This document shows, piece by piece, positions 28,020-37,454 of a DNA stretch of 64,000 nucleotides. The stretch is from contig NZ_JAQMHV010000004.1 in NCBI RefSeq assembly GCF_028307215.1, positions 178,458-242,457 on the forward strand. Reading direction: 5' to 3'. The stretch comes from Falsirhodobacter sp. 20TX0035 (GTDB taxonomy: Bacteria > Pseudomonadota > Alphaproteobacteria > Rhodobacterales > Rhodobacteraceae). The notes beneath the pieces were generated by a model, which searched no databases, was not told the DNA's origin, and worked only from the letters and a program-made list of their open reading frames with translations. The translations under genes and the position numbers were made by a program. Positions within the stretch are counted from its first letter, which is position 1; each line of letters begins with the position of its first letter.

Positions 28020-29783
28020 TCACGCGAAGGGACCGATCAGCGCCCCCGTCGCCCCGTCGCCGATGCCCAGATCCGTCACCCTCGGTCCCGGATTGCAGGC
28101 CAGAGAGGCGCCGACCAGCGCCTTGAACGTGCGCAGGGGCGGCGCCCAGTCGGCCACCTCCTCCGCCGCCGCCCGAAGGCGCACCAGCGCATCGGCCGTC
28201 CGTTCCGCCGGGGCGTCCGACAGCAGGCCGCAGACGGGCAGCGGCAGCACCGCCAGAACCCGGTCGCCCTGTGCCACGGCCATGCCGCCACCGCAGTCGC
28301 GCAGCGCGTTGGCCGCCGCGGCCATCGCGACCGGATCGTGGCCGAAGACGCACAGGTTGTGGCTGTCATGCGCGACCGTGGTGGCGATGGCCCCCGTCCA
28401 GCAGCCCCAATCGTCCAGCACGCCCAGCGACGGCACCGCCGCGCGCTGGCCATGCCGGTGGATCACCGCCATCATCAGCTTGTCCGGGGGCAGCAGGACA
28501 CAGCCATCCTCCACCGGCAGGTCCTGCACCCGCAGTTCGGTGAAGCGCGGGCGGAAGACAGTGTTCACCGCCACGCGGCCCGTCGCGGTCGTCCGCAGCA
28601 CGAAATCCCCCGGCACCAGATCCGGCACCTTCACGCTGTCGGTGAAGCGAGTCTCCGTTTTGCCGCACACGCGGTCCAGCGCCACGCCGTCGCGCCCCAC
28701 CTCCCGCCCCGACGCGAAGACATGCGCCATGCGGAACCGGGTCAGATCCTCGATCACGATCAGGTCGGCGCGACGTCCGGCCGCCACCAGCCCCAGATCG
28801 GACCGCCCGATGCGGCCAGCCGCGTTCAGCGTGGCCGCGCGCAGGGCGTCCAGCGCGGGCATCCCGTGGCCGACCAGCCGCCGGACCACGTCCACCATGC
28901 CGCCACGCAGGATCAGGTCGTCGGGAAACACGTCGTCGGTGCAGATCGTCACAGTCTGCGGCAGATGGGGCAGCGTGCCCAGCGCCTCCACCACCCCCGG
29001 CAGCACGTAATCGTGCGAGCCGCGCAGCTCCACCGTCAGGCCCGCGCGCAGCTTGGCAAGGACATCCTCGCCCGACGTGATCTCGTGGTCCGAGGTGACG
29101 CCCGCCGCGGCGTAGCCCTGAAGGTCCGCGCCCCCCAGCCCCCGCGCATGGCCGCAAACCAGCTTGCCCGAGGCCAGCCCCTCCCCCACAATGCCGCGCA
29201 TCTTCCGGCTGCGGTCCAGCACGCCGCGCATGTCCATGACCTCGGCCACGCCGCAGATCTCCGGCATGGCCAGCATGTGGGCCATCTCCTCGGCCCCGAA
29301 GACGGCGCCCCCCACCTCCAGCCCGGGGGCCGAGGGCACGCAGGACGGCGCCAGCGCCAGCACGCGCAGCGGCAGGTCGCGGATCGCGTCCATCGCCCAG
29401 GCGATGCCTGCCAGCCCCGCGACATTGCCCACCTCGTGCGGGTCCCAGACCACGGTGGTCGTGCCCTGCGGAACCACCACCTCGGCATAGCGTCGCGGCG
29501 TGGTCATCGAACTTTCAATATGCATGTGCGTGTCGATCAGCCCCGGGGCGACGAACCGCCCCGAAACGTCGATCACCCGCGTCGCGTCCGCCCGCGAGCC
29601 GGAGGGGTGAACCGAGGCAATCAGCGCCCCCACCAGCCCCACATCCGCCGGCCGCAGTTCCCCCGTGGCCACGTCCACCACCGTTCCCCCGCACAGAAGC
29701 ACATCGAAGGATGCGCGCCCCGTGGCGGCCGCGACGGCACGGTCGCGCAAGGCGGTGTCGTTCAGATCCTGCGTCCCGGTCAT
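28020..29783 (-). CDS. ade: Adenine deaminase
   Basis: Metal-dependent amidohydrolase of 587 residues that converts adenine to hypoxanthine and ammonia. The amidohydrolase motif VAPGLIDTHMHIESSM, the VVWDPHEVGNVAG motif, the GHARGLGG motif and the second half characteristic of Ade (CTDDVFPDDL, then NLCVFGHD) are present; length equals the family norm. Its ATG overlaps the nucleoside hydrolase TGA, so the two steps are encoded together: nucleoside to base, then base deamination. It is the last gene of the purine operon. Confidence 0.94.
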   Translation of the reverse strand: MTGTQDLNDTALRDRAVAAATGRASFDVLLCGGTVVDVATGELRPADVGLVGALIASVHPSGSRADATRVIDVSGRFVAPGLIDTHMHIESSMTTPRRYAEVVVPQGTTTVVWDPHEVGNVAGLAGIAWAMDAIRDLPLRVLALAPSCVPSAPGLEVGGAVFGAEEMAHMLAMPEICGVAEVMDMRGVLDRSRKMRGIVGEGLASGKLVCGHARGLGGADLQGYAAAGVTSDHEITSGEDVLAKLRAGLTVELRGSHDYVLPGVVEALGTLPHLPQTVTICTDDVFPDDLILRGGMVDVVRRLVGHGMPALDALRAATLNAAGRIGRSDLGLVAAGRRADLIVIEDLTRFRMAHVFASGREVGRDGVALDRVCGKTETRFTDSVKVPDLVPGDFVLRTTATGRVAVNTVFRPRFTELRVQDLPVEDGCVLLPPDKLMMAVIHRHGQRAAVPSLGVLDDWGCWTGAIATTVAHDSHNLCVFGHDPVAMAAAANALRDCGGGMAVAQGDRVLAVLPLPVCGLLSDAPAERTADALVRLRAAAEEVADWAPPLRTFKALVGASLACNPGPRVTDLGIGDGATGALIGPFA

Positions 29784-30682
29784 GCCTGCGCCGCCCGGAC
29801 CAGTCCGTTCAGGAACAGGGTCCGGACCCTCTCCGCATCCGCCCGTACGGCGACGCGCGCGTTAGGCGAGGCCCGGTGCGGGCGCCATTCGACCACGGTC
29901 ATCCCGCGCGTGTGCTGTCCCGCCAGCTCCATGTCCACGCGGCCGGCCCGGAATTCCACCACCGACGGGTCGATTAGGACGGCGGCGGCCACCGGATCGT
30001 AGAGCGCCATCGGACGCCCCTCGGCAATTCCCACATAGCCTTCCAGCAGATCGGCCAGAAGCTGGCCGCGTTCGGTCGCCACGACCCGAATCGCGGCAAC
30101 ATCGTCCATCGTCACGGACACCTGGCGGCAGCAGTCCAGCCCCACCATGGCCAAATCCACCCGGGCCGTTAGCACGACGTCCACCGCCTCCGGATCGATG
30201 GCGGCGTTGAATTCCGCCGCGGCCGAATGGTTGCCGCCCGACGCAGTACCGCCCATCCACGTCACGCGGATCCGCGCCGCCAGATCGGGGCGGGCCTGCA
30301 CCAGAAGGGCGATGTTGGTCAGGGGGCCAAGGGCGATGACCTCCACCCCGCCCGCGCCGATCCAGGCGGACAGGGCGGCAACCGCGTCCGAGCTGTCGGG
30401 CGCGTCCGTCGTGGCGGGCAGCTTGCGCCCCGTCCCCGGCATCCCGTCCTGCCCCAGCACGTAATCGGCCGTCACGAGTGCGCCGGCCAGCGGGGCCCGG
30501 GCGCCCGCGTGAACGGGCACGGCCCAGCCGAACGTCGCCCGCGCGGCGCAGGCGTTGCGCACCGCCTGATCCAGCGTGACGTTCCCCGCCACGACGGACA
30601 CGCCCGCCACCCGGTCCGCCAGCATGCACCACGCCGCCAGATCGTCGAACCCCATGTCGGTGTCCAGCCAAAGATCACGCAC
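29780..30682 (-). CDS. Nucleoside hydrolase
   Basis: Enzyme of 300 residues that splits nucleosides into base and ribose. The calcium site DTDMGFDDLAAW at the N-terminus has the D-x-D-x-G-x-D-D pattern of the family, with Met in place of the usual Pro; ALGPLTNIALL and WMGGTASGGNHSAAAEFNAAIDPEA, carrying the NxxxD region, follow. Downstream ade suggests purine nucleosides such as adenosine as substrates. It overlaps the ATPase gene by 8 bases and ade by 4. Confidence 0.92.
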   Translation of the reverse strand: MRDLWLDTDMGFDDLAAWCMLADRVAGVSVVAGNVTLDQAVRNACAARATFGWAVPVHAGARAPLAGALVTADYVLGQDGMPGTGRKLPATTDAPDSSDAVAALSAWIGAGGVEVIALGPLTNIALLVQARPDLAARIRVTWMGGTASGGNHSAAAEFNAAIDPEAVDVVLTARVDLAMVGLDCCRQVSVTMDDVAAIRVVATERGQLLADLLEGYVGIAEGRPMALYDPVAAAVLIDPSVVEFRAGRVDMELAGQHTRGMTVVEWRPHRASPNARVAVRADAERVRTLFLNGLVRAAQA

Positions 30683-31682
30683 GGGGCAACCTCACGACAC
30701 CGGCCTCGGGCAGGTCGAAGGCGATCGTGTCGCCCGCCGCATGGCGCGGGGCCGAAGCGGGGGCTTCGGCCTTGATATCCCCCAGCGGCGTGGTCAGCAG
30801 ATATTCCACCACCTGCCCCAGATAGGAGGCGCCGGCCACGGTGCCGCGATGCGGACCCTGCCCCAGCACGACCGAATGCGGACGCCAGGCCAGCCCCACC
30901 GCGTCCCGCACCTCGAACCCGATGGGGGCGATGCCGGCCAGCAGCCCGTTGTGGATGACGAAGGTGTTCTCGAACCCCATGAACCCGGCCACGAAGACCG
31001 ACGCGGGCCGCTCATAGATCGCGTCCGGCGTGCCCGACTGTTCGATCCGGCCGTCGCGCATGACGATGATGCGGTCGGCCAAGGCCAGCGCCTCAGACTG
31101 GTCGTGGGTCACGTAGATCATCGCGATCCCCAGTTCGCGCTGCAACCGGGACAATTCGGACCGCATCTCCAGCCGCAGGCGGGCGTCCAGGTTCGACAAC
31201 GGTTCGTCCAGCAGCAGCAGCTTCGGTTCCACCACGATGGACCGCGCCAGCGCCACGCGCTGCTGCTGGCCGCCCGACAATTCGCGCGGAAGGCGCTGGG
31301 CCAGATGCAGAAGACCGGTGGCGGCAAGGGCCGTGTCCACCCGCTGCGTAAGTTCCGCCCGCGCCACGCGCGCCAGCCGCAGGCCGAAGGCCACGTTCTC
31401 GAACACGGTCAGGTGCGGGAACAGGGCGTAGGACTGGAAGACCAGCCCCACCCCGCGCTTGTTCGGCGGCACGCGGGTGATGTCGCGCCCGTCCAGCGTG
31501 ATCGTGCCGCCCATCGGCGTCATCAGGCCCGCGATGGCGCGCATGGTCGTGGTCTTGCCGCAGCCCGACGGGCCCAGAAGGGCCACCAGTTCCCCCGGCT
31601 GCATCGCAAAGTCCAGCCCCTCCACCGCGACGGTATCGCCATAGCCCAGCGTCAGGCGGTCCAGCTTCAGAAAATCAGACAT
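30675..31682 (-). CDS. ABC transporter ATP-binding protein (PotA-like)
   Basis: ATPase of 335 residues with Walker A GPSGCGKTT near residue 37, signature LSGGQQQRVALARS, Walker B LLLDEPLSNLDARLR, switch His in VTHDQSEALALADRI, and a C-terminal TOBE domain of about 90 residues (VGLAWRPHSVVLGQGPHRGTV). It belongs to the polyamine/iron/opine class. The overlapping nucleoside hydrolase, together with ade, suggests that the importer takes up nucleosides or purines. Confidence 0.9.
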   Translation of the reverse strand: MSDFLKLDRLTLGYGDTVAVEGLDFAMQPGELVALLGPSGCGKTTTMRAIAGLMTPMGGTITLDGRDITRVPPNKRGVGLVFQSYALFPHLTVFENVAFGLRLARVARAELTQRVDTALAATGLLHLAQRLPRELSGGQQQRVALARSIVVEPKLLLLDEPLSNLDARLRLEMRSELSRLQRELGIAMIYVTHDQSEALALADRIIVMRDGRIEQSGTPDAIYERPASVFVAGFMGFENTFVIHNGLLAGIAPIGFEVRDAVGLAWRPHSVVLGQGPHRGTVAGASYLGQVVEYLLTTPLGDIKAEAPASAPRHAAGDTIAFDLPEAGVVRLPRA

Positions 31683-32448
31683 AACGCGACAACCCCAACA
31701 CTTTCTCGGCCACCATCACCACCGCCAGCGACATCAGGGCCAGAAGGCCCGACAGCGCCGCCACCGAGGGGTCGTAGTTGAATTCCATGTAGAACATCAT
31801 GTCGATCGGCAAAGTCGTAACCCCCGGACCCGACAGGAACAGCGACACCGGCACCTGATTGAACGAGGTGATGAACCCTATGATGAAGGCTGCCATGATC
31901 CCCGACCGGATGTTGGGCAGGACCACCTTCATGAATGCGCCAAGACGCGAGGCCCCCAGCATCACCGCCGCTTCCTCGATGTCGGGGCGCAGGTTGACCA
32001 GGCTGGCCGACACCACCCGCACGGCATAGGGCACCAGCAGCGCCGTGTGGCCGATGAACAGCGCGACCGTCACGCCGATGCCTGTCGGAATCACCAGATG
32101 CCGCAGCAGCGCGAGGCCCACGATGATGCCTGGCACCACGATGGGGGCGGTCACGATGTTGCGGATCACCTCCGCCCCCGGCGGGCGATAGCGTTCCAGC
32201 GCGTAGGCCGCCGGAATGCCCAGAACCAGCGCGGCAAGGGTCGCCCCGATGGCCAGCGTCATCGACAGCGCGAAGGCGTTGCGGAAGCTTTCCACCTGAA
32301 ACACCCGCGCCACCCAGCGCAGTGACAGGCCCTGCGGGGGAAAGGACAGCGTTTCCCCCGCCGACAGGCCCGCGATGCAGATGATCACAAAGGGCCCGAT
32401 CAGGAACAGAAGGACCGCCGCCAGAAGGATGTTGCCGGAGATCCTCAT
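31675..32448 (-). CDS. ABC transporter permease (PotC-like)
   Basis: Inner-membrane protein of 257 residues with about six helices and the coupling loop EEAAVMLGASRLGAFMKVVLP. The start at 32448 has TGAGGAAAG upstream and forms an ATGA overlap with the other permease; the longer open frame upstream lies inside that gene. It ends with an 8-base overlap with the ATPase gene. Confidence 0.92.
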   Translation of the reverse strand: MRISGNILLAAVLLFLIGPFVIICIAGLSAGETLSFPPQGLSLRWVARVFQVESFRNAFALSMTLAIGATLAALVLGIPAAYALERYRPPGAEVIRNIVTAPIVVPGIIVGLALLRHLVIPTGIGVTVALFIGHTALLVPYAVRVVSASLVNLRPDIEEAAVMLGASRLGAFMKVVLPNIRSGIMAAFIIGFITSFNQVPVSLFLSGPGVTTLPIDMMFYMEFNYDPSVAALSGLLALMSLAVVMVAEKVLGLSRYV

Positions 32449-33269
32449 GCTTTCCTCACGCTGGCGAGTTTCTTCAAAAGGATGTTGGTCAGCACCGACA
32501 TCGCGATCAGGATCACCCCGATCACCGCCGCCGAGGCGTAGTCGTTCGCCACCGACACCCGCTGATACAGAAGCGTTTCCAGCATCAGGACCTTGGACCC
32601 GCCCAGGATCGCGGGCGTGACATAGGCCGTCAGCGACCCTACGAAGACCAGCGTGCCCCCTACGACCAGCCCCTCCTTCGTCAGGGGCAGGATCACCTTC
32701 CAGAACACCGTCAGCCAGTTCGCGCCCAGCACCCGCGCCGCGGGCACCACGTCGCGCGGCATGTTTTCCAGCGCCGAGATCAGGGGCAGAACCATCAGCG
32801 GGAAGAACAGCTGGATCAGCCCGATGAACACCGCCGTTTCCGTGAACAGGATGCGCAGCGGTCGTTCGATGATGCCGAGGTTTTCCAGCCCCACGTTGAT
32901 GAACCCCGTTCGGCCCAGGATCACCAGCCAGGCATAGGTCCGCGCGACGGGAGAGATCATGAGCGGCAGGACCAGCATCGCGATCAGCCGTCCCTTCGTC
33001 TTCGGCCCCTTGTCCACGACCGCCATCGCCACGCCATAGCCGAGGATGGCCGACACCAGCGTGACCGTCAGGCCCAGCCGGAAGGTGCGCCAGAACACCT
33101 CGCGGTTCAGGGACGATCCGAAAAAGTCGAGGTAGTTCCCGAGGCTCCACCCCCCGTCGGTGCGGAAGGCGCCCGACAGAAGGATGATCACGGGCACCAG
33201 GAACCCCACGACGACGAACAGCGTCGCGGGGGCCAGAAGCCAAAGGCCGATGCGGCGGTCCTGGAACAT
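32445..33269 (-). CDS. ABC transporter permease (PotB-like)
   Basis: Inner-membrane protein of 274 residues. An N-terminal helix (LWLLAPATLFVVVGFLVPVI) and the coupling loop VPAARVLGANWLTVFWKVILP mark it as the first permease of a PotB/PotC pair. The start at 33269 (MFQDRRIGLWLL) is 4 bases after the binding-protein stop; the open frame upstream of it lies within that gene. Confidence 0.92.
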   Translation of the reverse strand: MFQDRRIGLWLLAPATLFVVVGFLVPVIILLSGAFRTDGGWSLGNYLDFFGSSLNREVFWRTFRLGLTVTLVSAILGYGVAMAVVDKGPKTKGRLIAMLVLPLMISPVARTYAWLVILGRTGFINVGLENLGIIERPLRILFTETAVFIGLIQLFFPLMVLPLISALENMPRDVVPAARVLGANWLTVFWKVILPLTKEGLVVGGTLVFVGSLTAYVTPAILGGSKVLMLETLLYQRVSVANDYASAAVIGVILIAMSVLTNILLKKLASVRKA

Positions 33270-33273
33270 GGTG

Positions 33274-34287
33274 TTACTGCGCGACCTTGGCGTTCCACTG
33301 CGACAGCCAGTCCTCGCGGTGTTCCAGCTGCTGGGCGGCGGGCAGGAAGTGGATCTGAGCGGCCATCTCCTCGCCATAGGTCAGGGCGTCGGCGGTCGCA
33401 CCCTCCACCGAAACCTGCGTGTTCACGGGGCTGTCCACCAGGCCGTCGGCCAGCTTCTGCTGCACTTCGGCAGACAGCCAGAAGTCGATGAACTCTTGCG
33501 CCAGTTCCGGATCCTTTGTGCCCTTCACCATCGACAGCACGTTCATGCCGCCCGTCTGCCCTTCCTTCGGCTGCGCCCATGCCACCGGCAGGCCCAGCTT
33601 GGCGATGTTGGCCCAGCCGAAGCGTCCGACCACGGCGGCCAGAATCTCCTCCTGCTGCAGCAGCTGCGGGATCTGAGAGCCGCGTTCATAGAAGGTCACG
33701 ACGTCGTCCTTGTGTTCGGCCACAAGGTCGATGGCGTCGGCAAATGTGGGATCGTCCTTGCCCAAGGCCTTCTGCAGCATCATCAGCGTGATCGGGCCCT
33801 GCGTCGTCGCGATGTTCGGCAGCGCCACATACCCCGCCAGATCGTCCGAGAAGAGGTCGAGCCAGCTGTTCACCGTCACCTCGTCCGACCGATAAACGAT
33901 CGACGTGCCATAGAAGGTGTAACCCACGGCCATCGCATCCCCTACCGGATCTCGGGCGAAATCATAGATGTTGGAAAGGTTCGTCAGCCGGGCCGGGTCC
34001 AGCGGCGCGATCAGGCCCTTGGCGGCGGCCTCCAGCGCGTTGGCGTCGGAAAAGGCGATCACGTCCACCACCGGCGACGCGGCGTTCGCCTCCAGCTTAG
34101 CCAGACGTTCGACGCTGTTGCCGGATTCGATCACCAGCTTGCAGCCGCATTGCGCCTCGAACGGGGCGTAAAGCGCCTCGCGATAGGCGTCCTGGGCGAT
34201 GCCGTAGACGGAGATGGTCAGCGTGCGGTCCTGCGAAAGCGCGGGACCGGCCAGCGCCGCAAGGGCCAGCGCGGTGCGAAGGATCAT
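33274..34287 (-). CDS. ABC transporter periplasmic binding protein (PotD/FbpA-like)
   Basis: Secreted protein of 337 residues with a short signal peptide (MILRTALALAALAGPALSQ, cleavage near residue 18). The fold of family 1 solute-binding proteins is suggested by LTISVYGIAQDAYREALYAPFE, VDVIAFSDANALEAA and FYGTSIVYRSDEV. The ligand is not evident from the sequence. Being first after the LacI gene and in one operon with nucleoside hydrolase and ade, it may bind nucleosides; that would be unusual for this family, which normally binds polyamines, iron or opines. Confidence 0.9.
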   Translation of the reverse strand: MILRTALALAALAGPALSQDRTLTISVYGIAQDAYREALYAPFEAQCGCKLVIESGNSVERLAKLEANAASPVVDVIAFSDANALEAAAKGLIAPLDPARLTNLSNIYDFARDPVGDAMAVGYTFYGTSIVYRSDEVTVNSWLDLFSDDLAGYVALPNIATTQGPITLMMLQKALGKDDPTFADAIDLVAEHKDDVVTFYERGSQIPQLLQQEEILAAVVGRFGWANIAKLGLPVAWAQPKEGQTGGMNVLSMVKGTKDPELAQEFIDFWLSAEVQQKLADGLVDSPVNTQVSVEGATADALTYGEEMAAQIHFLPAAQQLEHREDWLSQWNAKVAQ

Positions 34288-35258
34288 GGGTCTCTCCTGT
34301 CGGAAGGGGGTGCGGTCGATCCGCGAATCACGAGTTCGACCGGGAATATCCGCGGGCCTTCGGCCTGACGGGTCACGACATCCAGCGCATGATCGGCGAT
34401 GGCGGACAGGTCCTGCCGCACCGTGGTCAGCTGCGGGGTGATGATGCGGCCCCAGATCACGTCGTCAAAGCCCGACACGGACACGTCCTGCGGCACGCGA
34501 TGCCCCGCCTCCAGCAACCCGTTCACGATGCCGATGGCGCAGCCATCATAGGCCGCAGCGATGGCCGTCGCGGACCGGTTCCAGGCCAGACCGTAGGCCC
34601 GTCCGCCTTCGAGGCCGGGAATGATCAGGTCGACGGAAAACTCAACGCCGCGGGCGCGCAGGCCTTCGGTCATCCCAGCCACGCGCGCTTGGCTGACATG
34701 GGAACAGGTGGTAACCCCCACGATCCGCACGTGGCGGTGGCCCAGATCGGCCAGATGCCCCGCCACAAGCCGCCCGCCCGCCCGGTGGTCGCAGGACGCG
34801 GTGTTGGCCGGATTGCCCTCGGCGTCCACAACCGCCAGCGCCACGGGAAGCCCTTCCAGTTGAAGCAACGCGCCGCGCATGGGCACAACGACCAGCCCGT
34901 CCACGCCCCGCGCGACAAAGTCCTGCATCCGCTGCCTTTGCAGTTGCGGATCGTTCAGCGCGTCCGCTACCATGAGGGCGAGACCACGCGCACGGGCCGC
35001 ACGCTCGAACGCTTGGGCGAAGCTGGCGAACAGCGGCATGGAAAAGTCCGGCACGACCATGCCGATCAGGGTGCTGCGCCCCAGGCGAAGGCTGCGCGCG
35101 GCGTGCGATGGGATGTAGTTCATCTCCTCGGCCATGGCGCGCACACGTTCCACGAGCGGGGCCGACACCCGGCCCTTGCCCGTCAGAGCGTTGGAAACGG
35201 TGGCCCGCGACACGCCCAAGGCGTCCGCGATCTGCTTCATGGAGGTTGATTCCGACAT
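34284..35258 (-). CDS. LacI-family transcriptional regulator of the purine operon
   Basis: Protein of 324 residues. The N-terminal helix-turn-helix reads MKQIADALGVSRATVSNALTGKGRVS with the hinge helix YIPSHAARSLRLGRS, followed by a periplasmic-binding-type effector domain (LIGMVVPDFSMPLFASFAQAFERAAR, then VSGFDDVIWGRIITPQLTTV). The start may be 35258 or 35273; 35258 leaves an inverted repeat just upstream as a possible operator. Its stop overlaps the binding-protein start (ATGA), so it is first in the operon and probably regulates itself and the importer in response to a ribosyl or purine ligand. Confidence 0.9.
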   Translation of the reverse strand: MSESTSMKQIADALGVSRATVSNALTGKGRVSAPLVERVRAMAEEMNYIPSHAARSLRLGRSTLIGMVVPDFSMPLFASFAQAFERAARARGLALMVADALNDPQLQRQRMQDFVARGVDGLVVVPMRGALLQLEGLPVALAVVDAEGNPANTASCDHRAGGRLVAGHLADLGHRHVRIVGVTTCSHVSQARVAGMTEGLRARGVEFSVDLIIPGLEGGRAYGLAWNRSATAIAAAYDGCAIGIVNGLLEAGHRVPQDVSVSGFDDVIWGRIITPQLTTVRQDLSAIADHALDVVTRQAEGPRIFPVELVIRGSTAPPSDRRDP

Positions 35259-35295
35259 GATTACTCGTGCCATGTTGCTGGTGCCTCGTGTAATC
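35259..35295 (-). promoter_or_regulatory. Inverted repeat before lacI-type gene, possible auto-operator
   Basis: GATTACTCG (35259-35267) and CGTGTAATC (35287-35295) form an inverted repeat with 8 of 9 positions matching and a 19-base gap, immediately upstream of the ATG at 35258. LacI-type repressors often bind symmetric sites here, but the gap is longer than usual. Confidence 0.3.
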
Positions 35296-35379
35296 CAGCC
35301 CTTCGGAAAATCAAACCCTTTCTTTCGCGCTGCGGTTGATTCCCGTTTTTCATTGGTGCCCGACCGCAAGATCGCCTAA

Positions 35380-35817
35380 ATGGGCGCCAAAATGGGGGCG
35401 CACATGTCCGATGATATCATACGCCGCTGCGAGGCGAAGGGCCTGCGCATGACGGACCAGCGACGCACCCTGGCCCGCGTGCTGAACGACAGCGGCGATC
35501 ACCCGGACGTGGAGGAGTTGTATCTTCGCGCCAGCGCCCTTGACCCCCGCATCTCCCTCGCCACCGTCTACCGCACCGTGAAGCTGTTCGAGGAGGCGGG
35601 CATCCTGGACCGGCTGGAGTTCGGCGACGGGCGCGCCCGGTATGAGGATGCCGAGCGCGAGCATCACGACCATCTGATCGACCTGCACACCGGCGAGGTG
35701 ATCGAGTTCGTGGACCCCGAGATCGAGGCGCTTCAGGAAAAGATCGCCGCGCGGCTGGGCTACCGCCTGAAGGGCCACCGGCTGGAGCTGTACGGCGTTC
35801 CCGCGAAGAAGGACTGA
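35380..35817 (+). CDS. fur: Fur/Mur-type metal-dependent regulator
   Basis: Fur-family repressor of up to 145 residues. The winged helix contains RCEAKGLRMTDQRRTLARVL and RISLATVYRTVKLFEEAGI; the metal region reads EREHHDHLIDLHTGEVIEF, where the CxxC zinc site of E. coli Fur is replaced by IDLHTG, as in the Fur/Mur proteins of alphaproteobacteria that respond mainly to manganese or iron. Starts at 35380 or 35404 are both possible; the latter gives MSDDIIRRCEAKG. Single gene, 75 bases before eno. Confidence 0.9.
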   Translation: MGAKMGAHMSDDIIRRCEAKGLRMTDQRRTLARVLNDSGDHPDVEELYLRASALDPRISLATVYRTVKLFEEAGILDRLEFGDGRARYEDAEREHHDHLIDLHTGEVIEFVDPEIEALQEKIAARLGYRLKGHRLELYGVPAKKD

Positions 35818-37170
<1,353 letters not shown>

Positions 37171-37192
37171 AGATCGCCTGCGGCGCGTCGGG

Positions 37193-37264
37193 AAGCCCCC
37201 TTCGCGCCGCGCCTTGCGGCCTTCCGCGGCAGCCGCTCGCGCCGATGGCTTCCGAAGGGGGCTT
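37193..37264. repeat. 12-base-pair inverted repeat downstream of eno
   Basis: AAGCCCCCTTCG (37193-37204) pairs perfectly with CGAAGGGGGCTT (37253-37264); the 48 bases between contain further GC-rich pairing such as GCCGC/GCGGC. It may be the 3' end of the eno mRNA or a processing element; no T tract follows directly. Confidence 0.55.
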
Positions 37265-37285
37265 GAGGTGCGGGCGTCACTCCCC

Positions 37286-37454
37286 GCCTTTCAACTATCC
37301 CGCCAGCTCTCCGATCACCCGGTCAGCCTTACGATTACCGGTCCGCCTTTGGGTTACCCTGTTCCCACCAGCCCCTCGGTTGCCCCGCCGGCCTTCCGAT
37401 CATCCGGTGAGCCTTATGGTAACCCGTCCGCCTTCGGTTCACCCGCCCCCGCCA
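37286..37454. repeat. Higher-order tandem repeat between eno and anmK
   Basis: Eight subunits of about 20 bases, each starting GCC or GCT, follow one another: lengths 20, 20, 19, 26 then 20, 20, 19, 25. The second set of four (37371-37454) repeats the first set (37286-37370) unit by unit; for example GCTCTCCGATCACCCGGTCA matches GCCTTCCGATCATCCGGTGA, and GCCTTACGATTACCGGTCC matches GCCTTATGGTAACCCGTCC. The last part lies inside the 3' end of anmK, encoding its final residues. Confidence 0.75.
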
